DNA of 64,000 nt. Source: Janthinobacterium lividum (lineage in GTDB: Bacteria; Pseudomonadota; Gammaproteobacteria; Burkholderiales; Burkholderiaceae_D). Shown piece after piece: positions 9,034 through 18,733 of this stretch (position 1 is the stretch's first letter; every line of letters starts with the position of its first letter). A program made the translations under genes and the position numbers. The stretch lies in the NCBI RefSeq assembly GCF_034424625.1, contig NZ_CP139976.1:1798001-1862000 (forward strand). The letters run 5' to 3'. The notes beneath the pieces were generated by a model. That model was not told the origin of the DNA and did not search any database. It was given only the letters and a program-made list of their open reading frames with translations.

Positions 9034-10089
9034 ATGCCCATATCCTCTCCCGCCAAGCTTGAAACCACTCTCACCCGCGCCTGGCTGACGCGCGGCCCGC
9101 TGGCGTGCGCGCTGTGGCCCGTATCCCTGCTGTTCGGCGCCCTGAGCGCCGTGCGGCGCGGCCTGTATCGGGCCAAGCTCCTGACATCCGCGCGCCTGCC
9201 CGTGCCCGTCGTCGTCGTCGGCAACATTTTCATCGGCGGCACGGGCAAGACGCCGCTGACGATCTGGCTGGTGCAAGCCTTGCGCGAGGCGGGCATGCGC
9301 CCGGGCGTCATTTCGCGCGGCCATGGCAGCGCCGACCGTGCGCCGCGCGCCGTCAGCGCCGCTTCCACGCCGCAGCAGGTGGGCGATGAGCCGCTGCTGA
9401 TCTTCCAGCGCGGCGGTTGCCCCGTGATGGTGGGGCGCGACCGCGCGCAAGCGGGCAGGGCGCTGCTGGCCGCGCACCCGGACGTCGACGTGCTGGTGAC
9501 GGACGACGGCTTGCAGCATTACGCCTTGCAGCGCGACGTGGAAATCGTGCTGTTCGACGGCCGCGGCGCAGGCAATGGCTGGCTGCTGCCGGCGGGGCCT
9601 TTGCGCGAATCGCCGCGCCGCCGGCGCGATGTGACGGTGATCAATGCGCCCGAGCTGGCGCCGGCACTGGTGGCCAGGGCCGCGCCGCAGGGCGGGCTGG
9701 TGGTGCAGATGCTGCTGGCCGGTGGCGTGGCCGAGCGCCTGCTCGACCGCGGCGAGCGCATGCCTTTGGCGACCCTGGCGGCTGGCGGCCAGCGCATCGT
9801 GGCGGCGGCCGGCATCGGCAACCCCCAGCGTTTCTTTGCCATGCTGCGCGGGGCCGGATTGGACTTCATGGAACTGCCCTTGCCCGACCATCACGACTTT
9901 CTCGACCAGCCATTTGCGGCGCTCGACACGGATGTGATCTTGATCACCGAGAAGGATGCAGTAAAATGTGCGCAAATTGAACATCTCAAAGATGACCCGA
10001 GACTGTGGGTCGTCCCCGTCAGTGCGCGCATCGATAGCGCGCTGGCCCAACAAATTGTGGAGAAATGTCGTGGACGCTCGACTGCTTGA
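9034..10089 (+). CDS. lpxK: tetraacyldisaccharide 4'-kinase
   Basis: LpxK phosphorylates the 4' position of the lipid A disaccharide precursor at the inner membrane. The 351-residue product has a membrane-associated N-terminus, the P-loop [12 protein letters not shown] (about residue 63), then [15 protein letters not shown], the V-T-D-D-G-L-Q-H-Y block and ITEKDAVKC near the C-terminus. Length is typical. The ATG at 9034 is chosen over the TTG at 9025; both are in frame. The 3' end overlaps trm112 by 20 bp, and kdsB (lipopolysaccharide core) is next but one, so this is an envelope operon. Confidence 0.96.
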   Translation: MPISSPAKLETTLTRAWLTRGPLACALWPVSLLFGALSAVRRGLYRAKLLTSARLPVPVVVVGNIFIGGTGKTPLTIWLVQALREAGMRPGVISRGHGSADRAPRAVSAASTPQQVGDEPLLIFQRGGCPVMVGRDRAQAGRALLAAHPDVDVLVTDDGLQHYALQRDVEIVLFDGRGAGNGWLLPAGPLRESPRRRRDVTVINAPELAPALVARAAPQGGLVVQMLLAGGVAERLLDRGERMPLATLAAGGQRIVAAAGIGNPQRFFAMLRGAGLDFMELPLPDHHDFLDQPFAALDTDVILITEKDAVKCAQIEHLKDDPRLWVVPVSARIDSALAQQIVEKCRGRSTA

Positions 10090-10246
10090 TATCCTGGTCT
10101 GCCCTGTTTGCAAGGGTCCGCTTGAACACGATAAGAAGGCGCAGGAACTGATTTGCCGCGCCGACCGCCTGGCCTATCCGATCCGCGATGGCATCCCCAT
10201 CATGTGGGCGGACGAAGCGCGCACCCTGCAAGACGCAGTGGAATAA
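10070..10246 (+). CDS. Trm112 family small zinc-ribbon-like protein
   Basis: A 58-residue protein of the Trm112/YcaR family, known to lie between lpxK and kdsB in many proteobacteria. It begins with a GTG behind GGAG and reads [18 protein letters not shown]. It has a CPVC pair, one further Cys ([13 protein letters not shown]) and the D-G-I-P-I-M motif. Related proteins act as activators of methyltransferases; the bacterial partner is not settled. It overlaps the end of lpxK. Confidence 0.9.
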   Translation: MDARLLDILVCPVCKGPLEHDKKAQELICRADRLAYPIRDGIPIMWADEARTLQDAVE

Positions 10247-10248
10247 CG

Positions 10249-11004
10249 ATGGCGTTCATCGTCATCATCCCGGCCCGCCTGGCCTCGACGCGCCTGCCGG
10301 GCAAGCCGCTGGCTGACCTGGGCGGCAAGCCCATGGTGGTGCGCGTGGCCGAGCAGGCAGCCTTGTCTGGCGCCGCGCGCGTCATCGTCGCCACCGACCA
10401 TGACAGCATCCGCGCCGCCTGCGCCGCGCATGGCGTGGAAGTGTGCATGACGCGCAGCGATCATCCGTCGGGCACGGACCGCATCGCCGAAGTGGCGCGC
10501 ACGCTCGATTTGCCGTTGGACGCCGTCGTCGTCAACCTGCAGGGCGACGAACCCCTGATCGATCCGGGCCTGCTGGCCGCCTGCGCGGCGCAGATCAGCG
10601 CTGCCGTCCCCATGGCCACCTGCGCCCATCCGCTGCACGATGTGCAGGATGCGTTCAACCCGAACGTGGTGAAGGTCGTGCTGGACAAGAATGGCCGCGC
10701 CTTGTATTTCTCGCGCGCCACCATCCCGTGGCACCGCGACGGTTTCGCGCAATCGAAAGACAGCCTGCCGGCTGGCTACGTGCCGCTGCGCCATATCGGC
10801 CTGTATGCGTACAGCAATGCGTTCTTGCAAGAATATCCGCAATTGTCCGCTTCGCCGCTGGAAGCCATCGAGGCGCTGGAGCAGTTGCGCGTGCTGTGGC
10901 ACGGTGTGGCCATCGCCGTGCATGTCACGGACTCGGCGCCAGCCGCCGGTGTCGACACGCCGGAAGATCTTGCCAGGGTGCAAGCTCACTACGGCGCCCT
11001 GTAA
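10249..11004 (+). CDS. kdsB: 3-deoxy-manno-octulosonate cytidylyltransferase
   Basis: KdsB activates KDO as CMP-KDO for lipopolysaccharide inner core synthesis in the cytoplasm. The 251-residue product shows the N-terminal [16 protein letters not shown] nucleotide-binding loop, then [25 protein letters not shown] and the H-I-G-L-Y-A-Y block. The start is the ATG at 10249, two bases after the trm112 stop. Length matches the family. Confidence 0.97.
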   Translation: MAFIVIIPARLASTRLPGKPLADLGGKPMVVRVAEQAALSGAARVIVATDHDSIRAACAAHGVEVCMTRSDHPSGTDRIAEVARTLDLPLDAVVVNLQGDEPLIDPGLLAACAAQISAAVPMATCAHPLHDVQDAFNPNVVKVVLDKNGRALYFSRATIPWHRDGFAQSKDSLPAGYVPLRHIGLYAYSNAFLQEYPQLSASPLEAIEALEQLRVLWHGVAIAVHVTDSAPAAGVDTPEDLARVQAHYGAL

Positions 11005-11021
11005 GCGCTACCCGCAAAACG

Positions 11022-11053
11022 GCAGGCGTGCAAATATAATTTTGTGCGCCTGC
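11022..11053 (+). other. strong hairpin between kdsB and adk, with TATAAT in the loop
   Basis: A 13-bp stem (GCAGGCGTGCAAA with TTTGTGCGCCTGC, two G-T pairs) closes on the six-base loop TATAAT. No T-run follows, so it is not a textbook terminator. The loop sequence equals the sigma-70 -10 consensus, but the matching -35 position is poor. It may attenuate or process the transcript before adk, or be a promoter within a dyad. Confidence 0.5.
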
Positions 11054-11185
11054 AGTAAAAACCACATTTTGAAACGTGCGTCGCGCGAATTGCTGGCTTT
11101 GATCAATCAGGGCATAGCAATTCGATAGCAAACTGGCGTTCCGGGGTTTTTTTGTGGTAAGTTTCGTAGGGAAAGATAGCCTTAG

Positions 11186-11905
<720 letters not shown>

Positions 11906-11915
11906 GCAGTTTATG

Positions 11916-11944
11916 AAAAGCGGACCTGAGTGTCCGCTTTTTTT
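11916..11944 (+). terminator. rho-independent terminator after adk
   Basis: The stem AAAAGCGGAC / GTCCGCTTTT with loop CTGAGT runs into a continuous T-tract just after the adk stop. It closes the exbB-adk block. Confidence 0.9.
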
Positions 11945-12085
11945 GTGCCCGCTTTTCAGCAGCGGTGCCACATCGTTTTCGTGGTTCAGGTTTTTTGCAG
12001 GTCGTGTTTTCCTGGCTGCGCGTGCCTACCCGGTGCGGTCTGCAGCTGTTGGCAATGACGTCGGATAAAAACAGAAGGGGACGAT

Positions 12086-14209
12086 ATGGCAGCCAGTTTG
12101 TGGTTTGCGGTAGCCTGCGGCGTGGTCGCAGTCATTTACGGTTTGGTGTCGCGCAGCTGGATCCTGAGGCAGGATCCCGGCAACGCGCGCATGCAGGAAA
12201 TCGCCCTGGCCATCCAGCAGGGCGCGGCCGCCTACCTGGCGCGCCAGTACCGCACCATCGCCATCGTCGGCGTGGTGCTCCTGATCGCCATCTATGCGCT
12301 GCTTGGCCTGCATACGGCGCTGGGCTTTTTGATCGGCGCCGTGCTGTCGGGCGCCTGCGGCTTCATCGGCATGAATGTCTCGGTGCGGGCCAATGTGCGC
12401 ACGGCGCAGGCGGCCACTCTGGGCATCAACCAGGCGCTGAACGTGGCCTTCAAGGGCGGGGCGATCACGGGCATGCTGGTGGTGGGACTGGGCTTGCTGG
12501 GCGTGACCCTGTTCTACTGGCTGCTGGTGACGACGGGCGCGCCCGGCCTGACGCAGCATGACCTGATCAAGCCCTTGATCGGCCTGGCCTTCGGCGCCTC
12601 GCTCATTTCCATCTTCGCGCGTCTGGGCGGCGGCATCTTCACCAAGGGCGCCGACGTGGGCGCGGACCTGGTGGGCAAGGTGGAGGCGGGCATACCCGAG
12701 GATGATCCGCGCAACCCCGCCGTCATCGCCGACAACGTGGGCGACAACGTGGGCGACTGCGCCGGCATGGCGGCCGACCTGTTCGAAACCTATGTCGTGA
12801 CCCTGATCGCCACCATGCTGCTGGGCGCACTGCTGATGGCAGAGGCCAGCGGCACGGCCATTATCTACCCGCTGCTGCTGGGCGCTGTCTCCATCCTCGC
12901 CTCCATCGTCGGCTGCTCGATGGTGAAGACCAAGCCGGGTGCAAAAATCATGTCGGCCCTGTACACGGGCCTGTGGTGGGCCGCCGGCCTGTCGCTGGTC
13001 GGCTTTGCCGTCGTCACGTGGCTGCTGTGGCCCGATGACGCCATGCGCTACAAGATGCTGGGCGCCACCGTCGTCGGCATCGTCCTCACGGGCCTGATGG
13101 TGTACATCACCGAGTACTACACGGGCACGGACTTCAAGCCCGTGCGCCACATCGCCGAAGCGTCGACGACGGGCCACGGCACGAATATCATCGCCGGTCT
13201 GGGCGTGTCGATGAAATCCACTGCGTATCCGGTGCTGGCCGTCTGCGTCGCCATCCTCGTTTCGTACCAGCTGGCCGGGCTGTACGGCATCGCCATTGCG
13301 GCTACTGCCATGCTGTCGATGGCGGGCATCATCGTCGCGCTCGACGCATATGGCCCGATCACGGATAACGCGGGCGGCATCGCGGAAATGTCGGGCCTGC
13401 CCGACTCCGTGCGCGCCATCACCGACCCGCTCGACGCCGTCGGCAACACGACCAAGGCCGTCACCAAGGGCTATGCCATCGGCTCGGCCGGCCTGGCCGC
13501 GCTGGTGCTGTTTGCCGACTACACGCATGCGCTTGAATCGGTGGGCCAGCACATCACCTTTGATTTGTCGAACCCCATGGTCATCGTTGGCCTCTTCATC
13601 GGCGGCCTGATACCGTATCTGTTCGGCGCCATGGCGATGGAAGCCGTGGGCCGCGCGGCCGGCGCCGTGGTGGTGGAAGTGCGGCGCCAGTTCCGCGACA
13701 TCAAGGGCATCATGGAAGGCACGGCGCGGCCCGAATACGACAAGGCCGTCGACATGCTGACGGCGTCGGCCATCCGTGAAATGATCATCCCCTCGCTGCT
13801 GCCCGTGGTGGTGCCCATCGTGGTGGGCATGCTGCTGGGGCCAGCGGCACTCGGCGGCCTCTTGATGGGAACGATCGTCACGGGGCTGTTCGTTGCCATC
13901 TCCATGACGACGGGCGGCGGCGCCTGGGACAATGCGAAGAAATACATCGAGGATGGCCATTTCGGCGGCAAGGGTTCCGATGCGCACAAGGCGGCCGTCA
14001 CGGGCGACACGGTGGGCGATCCGTACAAGGATACGGCCGGTCCGGCAGTCAATCCCTTGATCAAGATCATCAATATCGTGGCCCTGCTGCTGGTGCCGCT
14101 GCTGCCGGCCACGGGCTGGCTGGCGGTCAAGGCGCCGGCACCCATCCACGCGCCCGTGCCACCCATCCTGGCGCCGGCGACACCGGCGCAGGTCTTGCCG
14201 GCGCAGTAA
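12086..14209 (+). CDS. hppA: membrane proton-pumping inorganic pyrophosphatase
   Basis: A 707-residue integral membrane enzyme that couples PPi hydrolysis to proton export. The substrate-binding region ([20 protein letters not shown], then [18 protein letters not shown]) is intact, as is the C-terminal [17 protein letters not shown] block. About 15 hydrophobic segments are visible. [10 protein letters not shown] carries Lys (Lys457) where K+-dependent enzymes have Ala, so the K+-independent H+-pumping type is expected. The proline/alanine-rich tail after the last helix is unusually long. The start at 12086 has AGGGG upstream. It stands alone between two terminators. Confidence 0.96.
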   Translation: MAASLWFAVACGVVAVIYGLVSRSWILRQDPGNARMQEIALAIQQGAAAYLARQYRTIAIVGVVLLIAIYALLGLHTALGFLIGAVLSGACGFIGMNVSVRANVRTAQAATLGINQALNVAFKGGAITGMLVVGLGLLGVTLFYWLLVTTGAPGLTQHDLIKPLIGLAFGASLISIFARLGGGIFTKGADVGADLVGKVEAGIPEDDPRNPAVIADNVGDNVGDCAGMAADLFETYVVTLIATMLLGALLMAEASGTAIIYPLLLGAVSILASIVGCSMVKTKPGAKIMSALYTGLWWAAGLSLVGFAVVTWLLWPDDAMRYKMLGATVVGIVLTGLMVYITEYYTGTDFKPVRHIAEASTTGHGTNIIAGLGVSMKSTAYPVLAVCVAILVSYQLAGLYGIAIAATAMLSMAGIIVALDAYGPITDNAGGIAEMSGLPDSVRAITDPLDAVGNTTKAVTKGYAIGSAGLAALVLFADYTHALESVGQHITFDLSNPMVIVGLFIGGLIPYLFGAMAMEAVGRAAGAVVVEVRRQFRDIKGIMEGTARPEYDKAVDMLTASAIREMIIPSLLPVVVPIVVGMLLGPAALGGLLMGTIVTGLFVAISMTTGGGAWDNAKKYIEDGHFGGKGSDAHKAAVTGDTVGDPYKDTAGPAVNPLIKIINIVALLLVPLLPATGWLAVKAPAPIHAPVPPILAPATPAQVLPAQ

Positions 14210-14228
14210 GGCAGCGCACTCACGCTCG

Positions 14229-14257
14229 ACAGCCCCGCAGCCAGCGGGGCTGTTTTT
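14229..14257 (+). terminator. rho-independent terminator after hppA
   Basis: The perfect 10-bp stem ACAGCCCCGC / GCGGGGCTGT with loop AGCCA is followed by a run of T residues, about 20 bp after the hppA stop. Confidence 0.92.
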
Positions 14258-14300
14258 CTGTGCACACGCGAAACTTTCCTGCCATCCGTATCCCTCGCGT

Positions 14301-14378
14301 ATCAACGGTGAGCATTTGTTACCCTGCCTTTGACTTCCGGCCACCGCGACCAATAATGGAGTGATAGTCACCGTTGAT
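14301..14378. promoter_or_regulatory. 11-bp inverted repeat pair enclosing a motif resembling that at 17236
   Basis: ATCAACGGTGA at 14301-14311 and its exact reverse complement TCACCGTTGAT at 14368-14378 are separated by 56 bp. Between them lie GTGAGCATTTGTTACC (14308-14323) and CCAATAATG (14350-14358), separated by 26 bp. The gene upstream of 17318 has nearly the same two blocks at 25-bp spacing. This may be a shared promoter or activator site for both secreted proteins. Confidence 0.5.
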
Positions 14379-14399
14379 GGTGCATGGCGGGAGGATGTC

Positions 14400-14852
14400 A
14401 TGGACAGCAAGTACAAGAGACGTGGCGTGGGGCTGGTGCTGCTGGTGGTGGGACTGGCGCTCAGCGGCGCCGCCGCGGCCGGGCCTGGCGGGCATGGCGG
14501 ACACGGTGGACGGGGCGGGCATGGCGCGCACATGGGGCACGGCCAATTCCATGGCCACCATGGCCACCATGGCCATCACGGCCACTTTCACGGCCGCCCG
14601 CAGGTGGGCGTATGGATGGGATCGTCGTGGGGCTATGGGCCGGGCTGGTATGGCGACCCGTGGTATGGCTATCCCTACCGTTATCCGTATGGCCGCACGC
14701 TCATCGTGCCGCTGCCGCCCGTGTATATCGAGCAGGGCGGCGTACCGACGGCGCAGATGTGGTACTACTGCGCGCGGCCGCAGGGCTATTATCCGTATGT
14801 GAAAAATTGCCTGACGCCATGGCGCGCAGTGACGTCCTTGGGCGGACGCTGA
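14400..14852 (+). CDS. small secreted Gly/His-rich protein
   Basis: A 150-residue protein with a basic N-terminus and a hydrophobic signal segment (GVGLVLLVVGLALSGAAAA). A low-complexity region of repeated GGHGG and HGHHG units follows. The C-terminal half is rich in Tyr, Trp, Pro and Gly and ends in a YYC...PQGYYPYV..C...W block that recurs in small secreted proteobacterial proteins. The His clusters suggest metal binding, but this is inference. The start at 14400 follows GGGAGG. Its upstream region resembles that of the small secreted protein gene at 17318. Confidence 0.75.
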   Translation: MDSKYKRRGVGLVLLVVGLALSGAAAAGPGGHGGHGGRGGHGAHMGHGQFHGHHGHHGHHGHFHGRPQVGVWMGSSWGYGPGWYGDPWYGYPYRYPYGRTLIVPLPPVYIEQGGVPTAQMWYYCARPQGYYPYVKNCLTPWRAVTSLGGR

Positions 14853-14914
14853 GACGCGGGAGGCGGCCGGCATGAACAGGAGAGGGTGGTGAGGGGCGGC
14901 GCCCATGCTGGCAG

Positions 14915-14936
14915 CGTGCCGGCCAACGCCGGCACG
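14915..14936. terminator. hairpin between convergent genes, possible shared terminator
   Basis: A 9-bp perfect stem CGTGCCGGC / GCCGGCACG closes on a CAAC loop. It lies between the ends of the Gly/His-rich gene (plus) and the TonB receptor (minus). Neither side has a proper T-run, so termination function is uncertain. Confidence 0.45.
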
Positions 14937-14965
14937 TTGCCGCTATCAAGTCTTACAGCCAGGCC

Positions 14966-17026
14966 TTAAAAACGCGACGTCAGGCCGACGAACATGCGGC
15001 GTCCCGGCACGTAATAGTCGACCAGGCCATCGGCCATCGGTCCCTTCTTGAACAGGTTCTGCACGCCGCCACGCACGGTCCACTGTGGCGTGACCTTGTA
15101 CGACACGACGGTGTCGACGATGGTGTAGGCTTTTTCGGCCAGCTTGCCCGCATCGAGTTCCTTGCCCGTGTACTGGGCCGATACTTCGCCGAACAGCTGG
15201 TCGTTGACTTGCCAGCCCAGCGCCGAGTACCACGACAGTTTTGGCGTGGACAGCAGGTTGGCGCCCGTGGTCAGGTTCTTCGCTTCCGCCATGTAGGTGA
15301 CGTTGTTACGCCAGTTCAGGTTTTTCATCAGCGGGATGGTGGCCGTCGCTTCCAGGCCGCTGGTGCGCGCCTTCTGGATATTCGTCATCTTGGTCCACCA
15401 GCGTTTCTGGTAAAAGCCCAGCGGCGCATAGTCGATCTTGTTCTTGAAATCCGTGTGGAAGTAGGTCAGACCCATATCCCAGCCATTCTGTTCCCACGCC
15501 ACACCGATCTCGCCGGCCGTGCTCGTTTCCGGCTTCAAGTCCGCATTGCCAGCCATGTAGCAGGAGCCGGTGATGTAGCCCAGCGGTTTCAGGCTGCCGC
15601 AACCGCGTCCGCCCGAGTTGGTCGCTGCCGCCGGCGAGTTTTCCTTCAGGCTCGGGGCGCGGAAGCCTTGCGAAATGCCGCCCTTGATGGTCCAGGCCGG
15701 GGCAGGGTGGTACACGAGGTACAGGCGCGGGCTGTAGTGGTTGCCGAACTTGCTGTGGTGGTCGAGGCGCAGGCCAGCCGTGGCCGTCAGGTTTTCGCGC
15801 AGGAACAGCTGGTCTTCCGCAAACAGGGCCGAGGTGGTGCCCGACAGGGTCGCGCCGCTTACAGGGTTGCCCAGGTAATCGGTGGGCACGGTGCCGATGG
15901 TGTCCGTGTTCGTCAGCTCCTGGTGCTTCCACTGGCCGCCCATCACCAGCATTTGCTCGATGCCGCCCCAGCCGACCCGTTTTTCCAGGCTGGCGTCCAG
16001 GGTGCTGTCCTTGGATTTGGCCACCGTGCCGACGACTTCGTTGTCGAAATCGTTGTGGTACAAATTGACCGTCGCCTTGCCGAAGTCCCAGCGGCCTTCG
16101 TAGCCGAGGCTGACGCTCTTGCGTATCAGTTTGTTGGCGCCCCAGCTGTAGACCAGCGGCTCGCCATCCGCATCATGCGCGCTCGAATCGCTGGCTTCCT
16201 GCTTGCCATAGCTGGCGTCCAGCGACAGGTTCTGTTTCTTGTCCAGCGCCCAGCTCAGCTGGCCCGAGACAGTCTGGTTGCGTTCGCCGCCCATGCCGCC
16301 CGCTTTGCCGAAGGATTTTTCATCGGGATTCTGGCGCGACTGGCTCACGCCCAGGCGCATGCCGACCGTGTCCGACAGGGGGCCGGCCAGGTTTACGCCC
16401 AGCTGGTGCGCCGTGCCGCGGTCGCTGTCCTGCGGCTGCGTGTAGTTGGCCGTGGCCGAACCGTTCCATTTGCCCGGCACCTTGCGCGTGATGATGTTGA
16501 TCACGCCGCCCATGGCGTCCGATCCGTACAACGAGGACATGGGGCCACGCACCACTTCGATACGCTCGATCATGTCGGGCGAGATCCAGTTCAAGTCCTG
16601 GCGGCCCAGGTCGGGACGGTAAGCCGTGTCGGCCGAGCTGCCCACGCGCTTGCCATCGACCAGGATCAGCGTGTATTTGTCGGGCAAGCCGCGCAGCTTG
16701 ATCTTCGACGCCTCGCCTTCAGGGCTGGTGCCGCCCGTCACGCCGGGGATACGGCGCAGCAGCGTGTTCAAGTCATACACGGGCTGGCGTTCGATTTCCT
16801 CGCGCGTGATGACGCTGATACTGGCCGGCGCATCCTTGATATCGATGGCCGTGCCCGACGCGGTGACGACCACCGTGTTCATGGTGGGATCGGCGGCCAC
16901 ATTGCCTTCGGCCCAGGCATTGCTGACGGCCAGCGACAGCAGGCAGGGCAGGAGCAGGGCGGCGGAATGAATGGAGCGGGCGGGAGTGGCGACGGGGGCT
17001 ACGAAGACGGAACTACGCTGGGTCAT
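14966..17026 (-). CDS. TonB-dependent siderophore-type receptor
   Basis: A 686-residue outer-membrane receptor resembling the FepA/CirA group. It has a long signal sequence ending NAWA, a TonB-box region (MNTVVVTASG), and a plug domain with R-R-I-P-G-V, K-I-K-L-R-G-L-P and the I-E-V-V-R-G-P-M-S-S-L-Y-G-S-D-A-M-G-G-V-I-N-I block. The barrel ends in LTSRF. Length fits catecholate siderophore receptors. A Fur-box-like palindrome lies about 100 bp upstream of the start, supporting iron regulation. No siderophore synthesis gene is in the window, so it may take up a foreign siderophore. The ligand is not determined. Confidence 0.88.
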   Translation of the reverse strand: MTQRSSVFVAPVATPARSIHSAALLLPCLLSLAVSNAWAEGNVAADPTMNTVVVTASGTAIDIKDAPASISVITREEIERQPVYDLNTLLRRIPGVTGGTSPEGEASKIKLRGLPDKYTLILVDGKRVGSSADTAYRPDLGRQDLNWISPDMIERIEVVRGPMSSLYGSDAMGGVINIITRKVPGKWNGSATANYTQPQDSDRGTAHQLGVNLAGPLSDTVGMRLGVSQSRQNPDEKSFGKAGGMGGERNQTVSGQLSWALDKKQNLSLDASYGKQEASDSSAHDADGEPLVYSWGANKLIRKSVSLGYEGRWDFGKATVNLYHNDFDNEVVGTVAKSKDSTLDASLEKRVGWGGIEQMLVMGGQWKHQELTNTDTIGTVPTDYLGNPVSGATLSGTTSALFAEDQLFLRENLTATAGLRLDHHSKFGNHYSPRLYLVYHPAPAWTIKGGISQGFRAPSLKENSPAAATNSGGRGCGSLKPLGYITGSCYMAGNADLKPETSTAGEIGVAWEQNGWDMGLTYFHTDFKNKIDYAPLGFYQKRWWTKMTNIQKARTSGLEATATIPLMKNLNWRNNVTYMAEAKNLTTGANLLSTPKLSWYSALGWQVNDQLFGEVSAQYTGKELDAGKLAEKAYTIVDTVVSYKVTPQWTVRGGVQNLFKKGPMADGLVDYYVPGRRMFVGLTSRF

Positions 17027-17127
17027 GATGAACTTTCCGGATATTGTTATTTCCTGGCTGCCTTCCGGGTGGCTCGGGTATAAATGAGTGAAAAGATAAT
17101 AAATTGCGCTCTCACTCCACTAATGAG

Positions 17128-17146
17128 AATAAGAATCGTTCTTATT
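17128..17146. promoter_or_regulatory. Fur-box-like palindrome
   Basis: AATAAGAA-TCG-TTCTTATT is a perfect 19-bp dyad in an AT-rich stretch upstream of the minus-strand TonB receptor. It resembles the classic 19-bp Fur site (GATAATGATAATCATTATC). Binding would repress the receptor when iron is plentiful. Confidence 0.7.
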
Positions 17147-17226
17147 GTAATGCCATGCTGGCAAGAAAGAAAGTACTGAAAGGAAATAAAACACCGTTAC
17201 CGGACGCGCATCGGCGGTGTGCGGCA

Positions 17227-17285
17227 CCAGCAAGCGTGAGTAATTGTTACCTTGCTGGCATCTGGCGCGGCATGTGCCAATAATG
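17227..17285 (+). promoter_or_regulatory. upstream element of the secreted protein gene at 17318
   Basis: GTGAGTAATTGTTACC (17236-17251) and CCAATAATG (17277-17285) are 25 bp apart. They match the elements upstream of 14400 except for small changes. CCAGCAAG (17227-17234) and CTTGCTGG (17251-17258) form an extra 8-bp inverted repeat around the first block. Function is unknown. Confidence 0.45.
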
Positions 17286-17317
17286 AAAACCGGGCGATGG
17301 AAGCGTTGGGAGAGGGC

Positions 17318-17740
17318 ATGAAGCGGATGACAAAAAGCATAGTGGCGCTGGCTTGCGGCATGTCGGTATCGGCTGGCGGCCATGCCTGGGCGCAGCAGCA
17401 GGCGCCTGAGTCCTTGCCCGTGTGCCAGCTCGACCCGCGCGACAGCAGCAAGCTGGCGGTGGAACCATGCCGCCCGGCGCCGCCCGTGCAGCCACGCCGT
17501 TCCGTGGCGCAGGTGATCGGCCGCATGCCGGCGCAATCCGTGCCGCCCGTCGTGCCCATGGCGCCCCTGCCGCCCAGCCCGGCTGTACCGATGCCGCGCG
17601 CGCCGCAGCCCATCGGTTCATGCGATACGGGCGGTTGCCGCGACTCTGCCGGCACGCGCTATAACGGCGCGGGCAATGCCACGCTCGATGCCAACGGGCG
17701 CATCTGCCATCGCAACGGCGCTTTCATCCAGTGTTTTTAG
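17318..17740 (+). CDS. small secreted proline-rich protein, function unknown
   Basis: A 140-residue protein with a signal peptide (MKRMTKSIVALACGMSVSAG, cut near HAWAQ). A proline-rich middle follows, then a Cys-containing C-terminal module: C-D-T-G-G-C-x-D-S-A-G-T-R-Y, G-N-A-T-L-D-A-N-G, C, and a final Cys. I recognise this module only as recurrent in small secreted proteins of Burkholderiales, not by function. The ATG at 17318 is preceded by GGGAGAGGG; an upstream in-frame ATG at 17297 is less likely. It diverges from the Fur-box-preceded TonB receptor. Confidence 0.7.
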   Translation: MKRMTKSIVALACGMSVSAGGHAWAQQQAPESLPVCQLDPRDSSKLAVEPCRPAPPVQPRRSVAQVIGRMPAQSVPPVVPMAPLPPSPAVPMPRAPQPIGSCDTGGCRDSAGTRYNGAGNATLDANGRICHRNGAFIQCF

Positions 17741-17808
17741 CCCTTCCATACGCCAGCGCTGCAAGTTTTCGCTCGGTGCCCGCAAAAATGGCTACAATTG
17801 TCGCCGAC

Positions 17809-17830
17809 ATTACGTTTACGTAAACGTAAT
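17809..17830. promoter_or_regulatory. perfect 22-bp palindrome upstream of the SDR gene
   Basis: ATTACGTTTAC followed directly by its reverse complement GTAAACGTAAT makes an uninterrupted 22-bp dyad, 60 bp before the SDR start. It resembles, from memory, the TTTACGTAAAC-type sites assigned to the MerR-family regulator LiuR of branched-chain amino acid breakdown. That would suit the gene's predicted role. The regulator gene is not in this window. Confidence 0.6.
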
Positions 17831-17890
17831 GCACGACACCATGCACTCATCAGGCGCCGGGAACACGGCCCTTATCACTCAGGAGATTTC

Positions 17891-18649
17891 ATGCAGATTC
17901 AGGACAATGTATTCATCATCACGGGCGGCGCATCGGGCCTGGGCGCGGCCACGGCGCGCATGCTGACGGCAGCCGGCGGCAAGGTCGTGCTGGCCGACGT
18001 GCAGACGGAGGCGGGCCAGGCGCTGGCCGCGGAGTTGAACGGCGTGTTCGTGCAGTGCGACGTGACGTCGGAAGAAGACGGCCTGGCCGTGGTGGCTGCG
18101 GCAACCCAACTGGGTACCTTGCGCGGCCTGGTCAACTGCGCCGGCGTGGCGCCGGCCGTGAAAACCGTGGGCAAGGACGGCCCGCATCCGCTGGCCCTGT
18201 TCCAGAAGGTTGTCAACATCAACCTGGTGGGTACCTTCAATATGTGCCGCCTGGCGGCCGACGCCATGGCCAAGCAGGATGTCACCGTTGAAGGCGAGCG
18301 CGGCGTCATCATCAACACGGCTTCCGTGGCGGCCTACGATGGCCAGATCGGCCAGGCCGCGTATGCGTCGTCGAAGGCGGCCGTGGTGGGACTGACCCTG
18401 CCGATGGCGCGTGACCTGTCGCGCAACGGCATCCGCGTGATGACGGTGGCGCCCGGCATTTTCGAAACGCCGATGCTGCTCGGCATGCCGGCCGAAGTGC
18501 AGGATGCGCTGGGCAAGATGGTGCCGTTCCCTTCGCGCCTGGGCAAGCCCGGCGAGTACGCGCAACTGGTGAAAGCCATCGTGGAAAACGTCATGCTCAA
18601 TGGCGAGACGATCCGCCTCGACGGCGCCATCCGCATGCAACCGAAATAA
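17891..18649 (+). CDS. short-chain dehydrogenase, 3-hydroxyacyl-CoA dehydrogenase type 2-like
   Basis: A 252-residue classical SDR. It has the NAD-binding GGASGLGAATA, the C-D-V-T-S pocket, N-C-A-G-V, a catalytic Ser in N-T-A-S-V-A, and YASSK with the catalytic Tyr and Lys. The segment A-P-G-I-F-E-T-P-M and the end G-E-T-I-R-L-D-G-A-I-R-M are typical of the HSD17B10-like group, which oxidises 2-methyl-3-hydroxybutyryl-CoA and related CoA esters. The ATG at 17891 follows AGGAG. It is a single-gene transcript ending at a terminator, behind the 22-bp palindrome. Confidence 0.88.
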   Translation: MQIQDNVFIITGGASGLGAATARMLTAAGGKVVLADVQTEAGQALAAELNGVFVQCDVTSEEDGLAVVAAATQLGTLRGLVNCAGVAPAVKTVGKDGPHPLALFQKVVNINLVGTFNMCRLAADAMAKQDVTVEGERGVIINTASVAAYDGQIGQAAYASSKAAVVGLTLPMARDLSRNGIRVMTVAPGIFETPMLLGMPAEVQDALGKMVPFPSRLGKPGEYAQLVKAIVENVMLNGETIRLDGAIRMQPK

Positions 18650-18684
18650 GCCTGGCGTGATTTGATGTAGGATACCCCCGTATG

Positions 18685-18721
18685 GGGCGTACAGCCTTGC
18701 CTGGCTGTGCGCCCTTTTTTT
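18685..18721 (+). terminator. rho-independent terminator after the SDR gene
   Basis: The 12-bp stem GGGCGTACAGCC / GGCTGTGCGCCC (one T-G pair) with loop TTGCCT is followed by seven T residues. Confidence 0.9.
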
Positions 18722-18733
18722 ATCGGAGAATCC

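Noticed and set aside
12026..14533. An 835-codon minus-strand ORF opposite hppA
   Set aside because: Histidine- and glutamine-rich translation without motifs, spanning a terminator and two supported genes.
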